64,000 bases of DNA from Hydrogenophaga sp. (lineage in GTDB: Bacteria > Pseudomonadota > Gammaproteobacteria > Burkholderiales > Burkholderiaceae_C): positions 124,001 through 188,000 of the forward strand of contig NZ_JAHBZK010000002.1 of assembly GCF_019635465.1 (NCBI RefSeq). Direction: 5' to 3'. Each line of letters opens with the position of its first letter. Within the stretch, counting starts at the first letter, position 1. The notes beneath the pieces were generated by a model. The model saw only the letters and a list, made by a program, of their open reading frames with translations, searched no databases and was not told the DNA's origin. This document shows positions 63,254 to 64,000 of the stretch, piece after piece. The translations under genes and the position numbers were made by a program.

Positions 63254-64000
<747 letters not shown>

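Overview
The window is a high-GC stretch of what looks like a betaproteobacterial (Burkholderiales, probably Comamonadaceae) genome. The pointers are several Bug-family (TctC) periplasmic binding proteins, TRAP transporters, many LysR/IclR regulators, dense operons with ATGA start/stop overlaps, and an IorA/IorB-type oxidoreductase with the fused beta subunit common in that order. No rRNA, complete tRNA, CRISPR array or insertion sequence was seen.

Positions 1-5490 are the right end of an integrated element. Two very large tyrosine-recombinase genes read leftwards, the second leaving the window. They are followed by an A+T-richer 0.9-kb non-coding stretch with repeats. This stretch ends in the 3' half of a tRNA, probably tRNA-Arg(CCG), which I read as attR. 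Chromosomal genes start immediately to its right.

Positions 5641-13919 hold a DUF4242 gene and a divergent unit. A giant regulator (OmpR-type winged helix, AAA ATPase, helical repeats) faces DUF2917, two SAM methyltransferases, an OsmC protein, a flavin monooxygenase and a second OsmC protein. The shared intergenic region carries direct repeats at helical-turn spacing. This is the best candidate for an undescribed system.

Positions 13959-31534 form a catabolic region. An IclR regulator faces a Bug protein, an SDR, a paired acyl-CoA dehydrogenase, a CaiB CoA-transferase and an enoyl-CoA hydratase. A LysR regulator faces indolepyruvate oxidoreductase alpha and beta plus a TRAP transporter. Another LysR faces a Bug protein and an isocitrate-lyase/PEP-mutase-type enzyme.

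Positions 31578-42722 contain a multi-PAS histidine kinase and a translationally coupled efflux operon (MFP, RND pump, DUF2892, TolC-like) ending in a sulfide:quinone oxidoreductase with its three redox cysteines. An ArsR repressor is divergent from it, and the two overlapping promoters share one palindromic operator. The operon suggests reactive-sulfur handling.

Positions 42811-55424 contain a solitary TRAP binding protein, a two-gene molybdenum hydroxylase, AraC and LysR regulators, an azoreductase, and a MocR regulator facing a TRAP transporter plus a degradative HMG-CoA reductase. The last unit suggests uptake and oxidation of mevalonate or a related acid.

Positions 55449-64000 contain envelope and signalling genes: an HtrA protease coupled to a small unknown gene, MprF, a small lysine-rich secreted protein, a hybrid sensor kinase and a divergent OmpR-type response regulator cut by the window edge.
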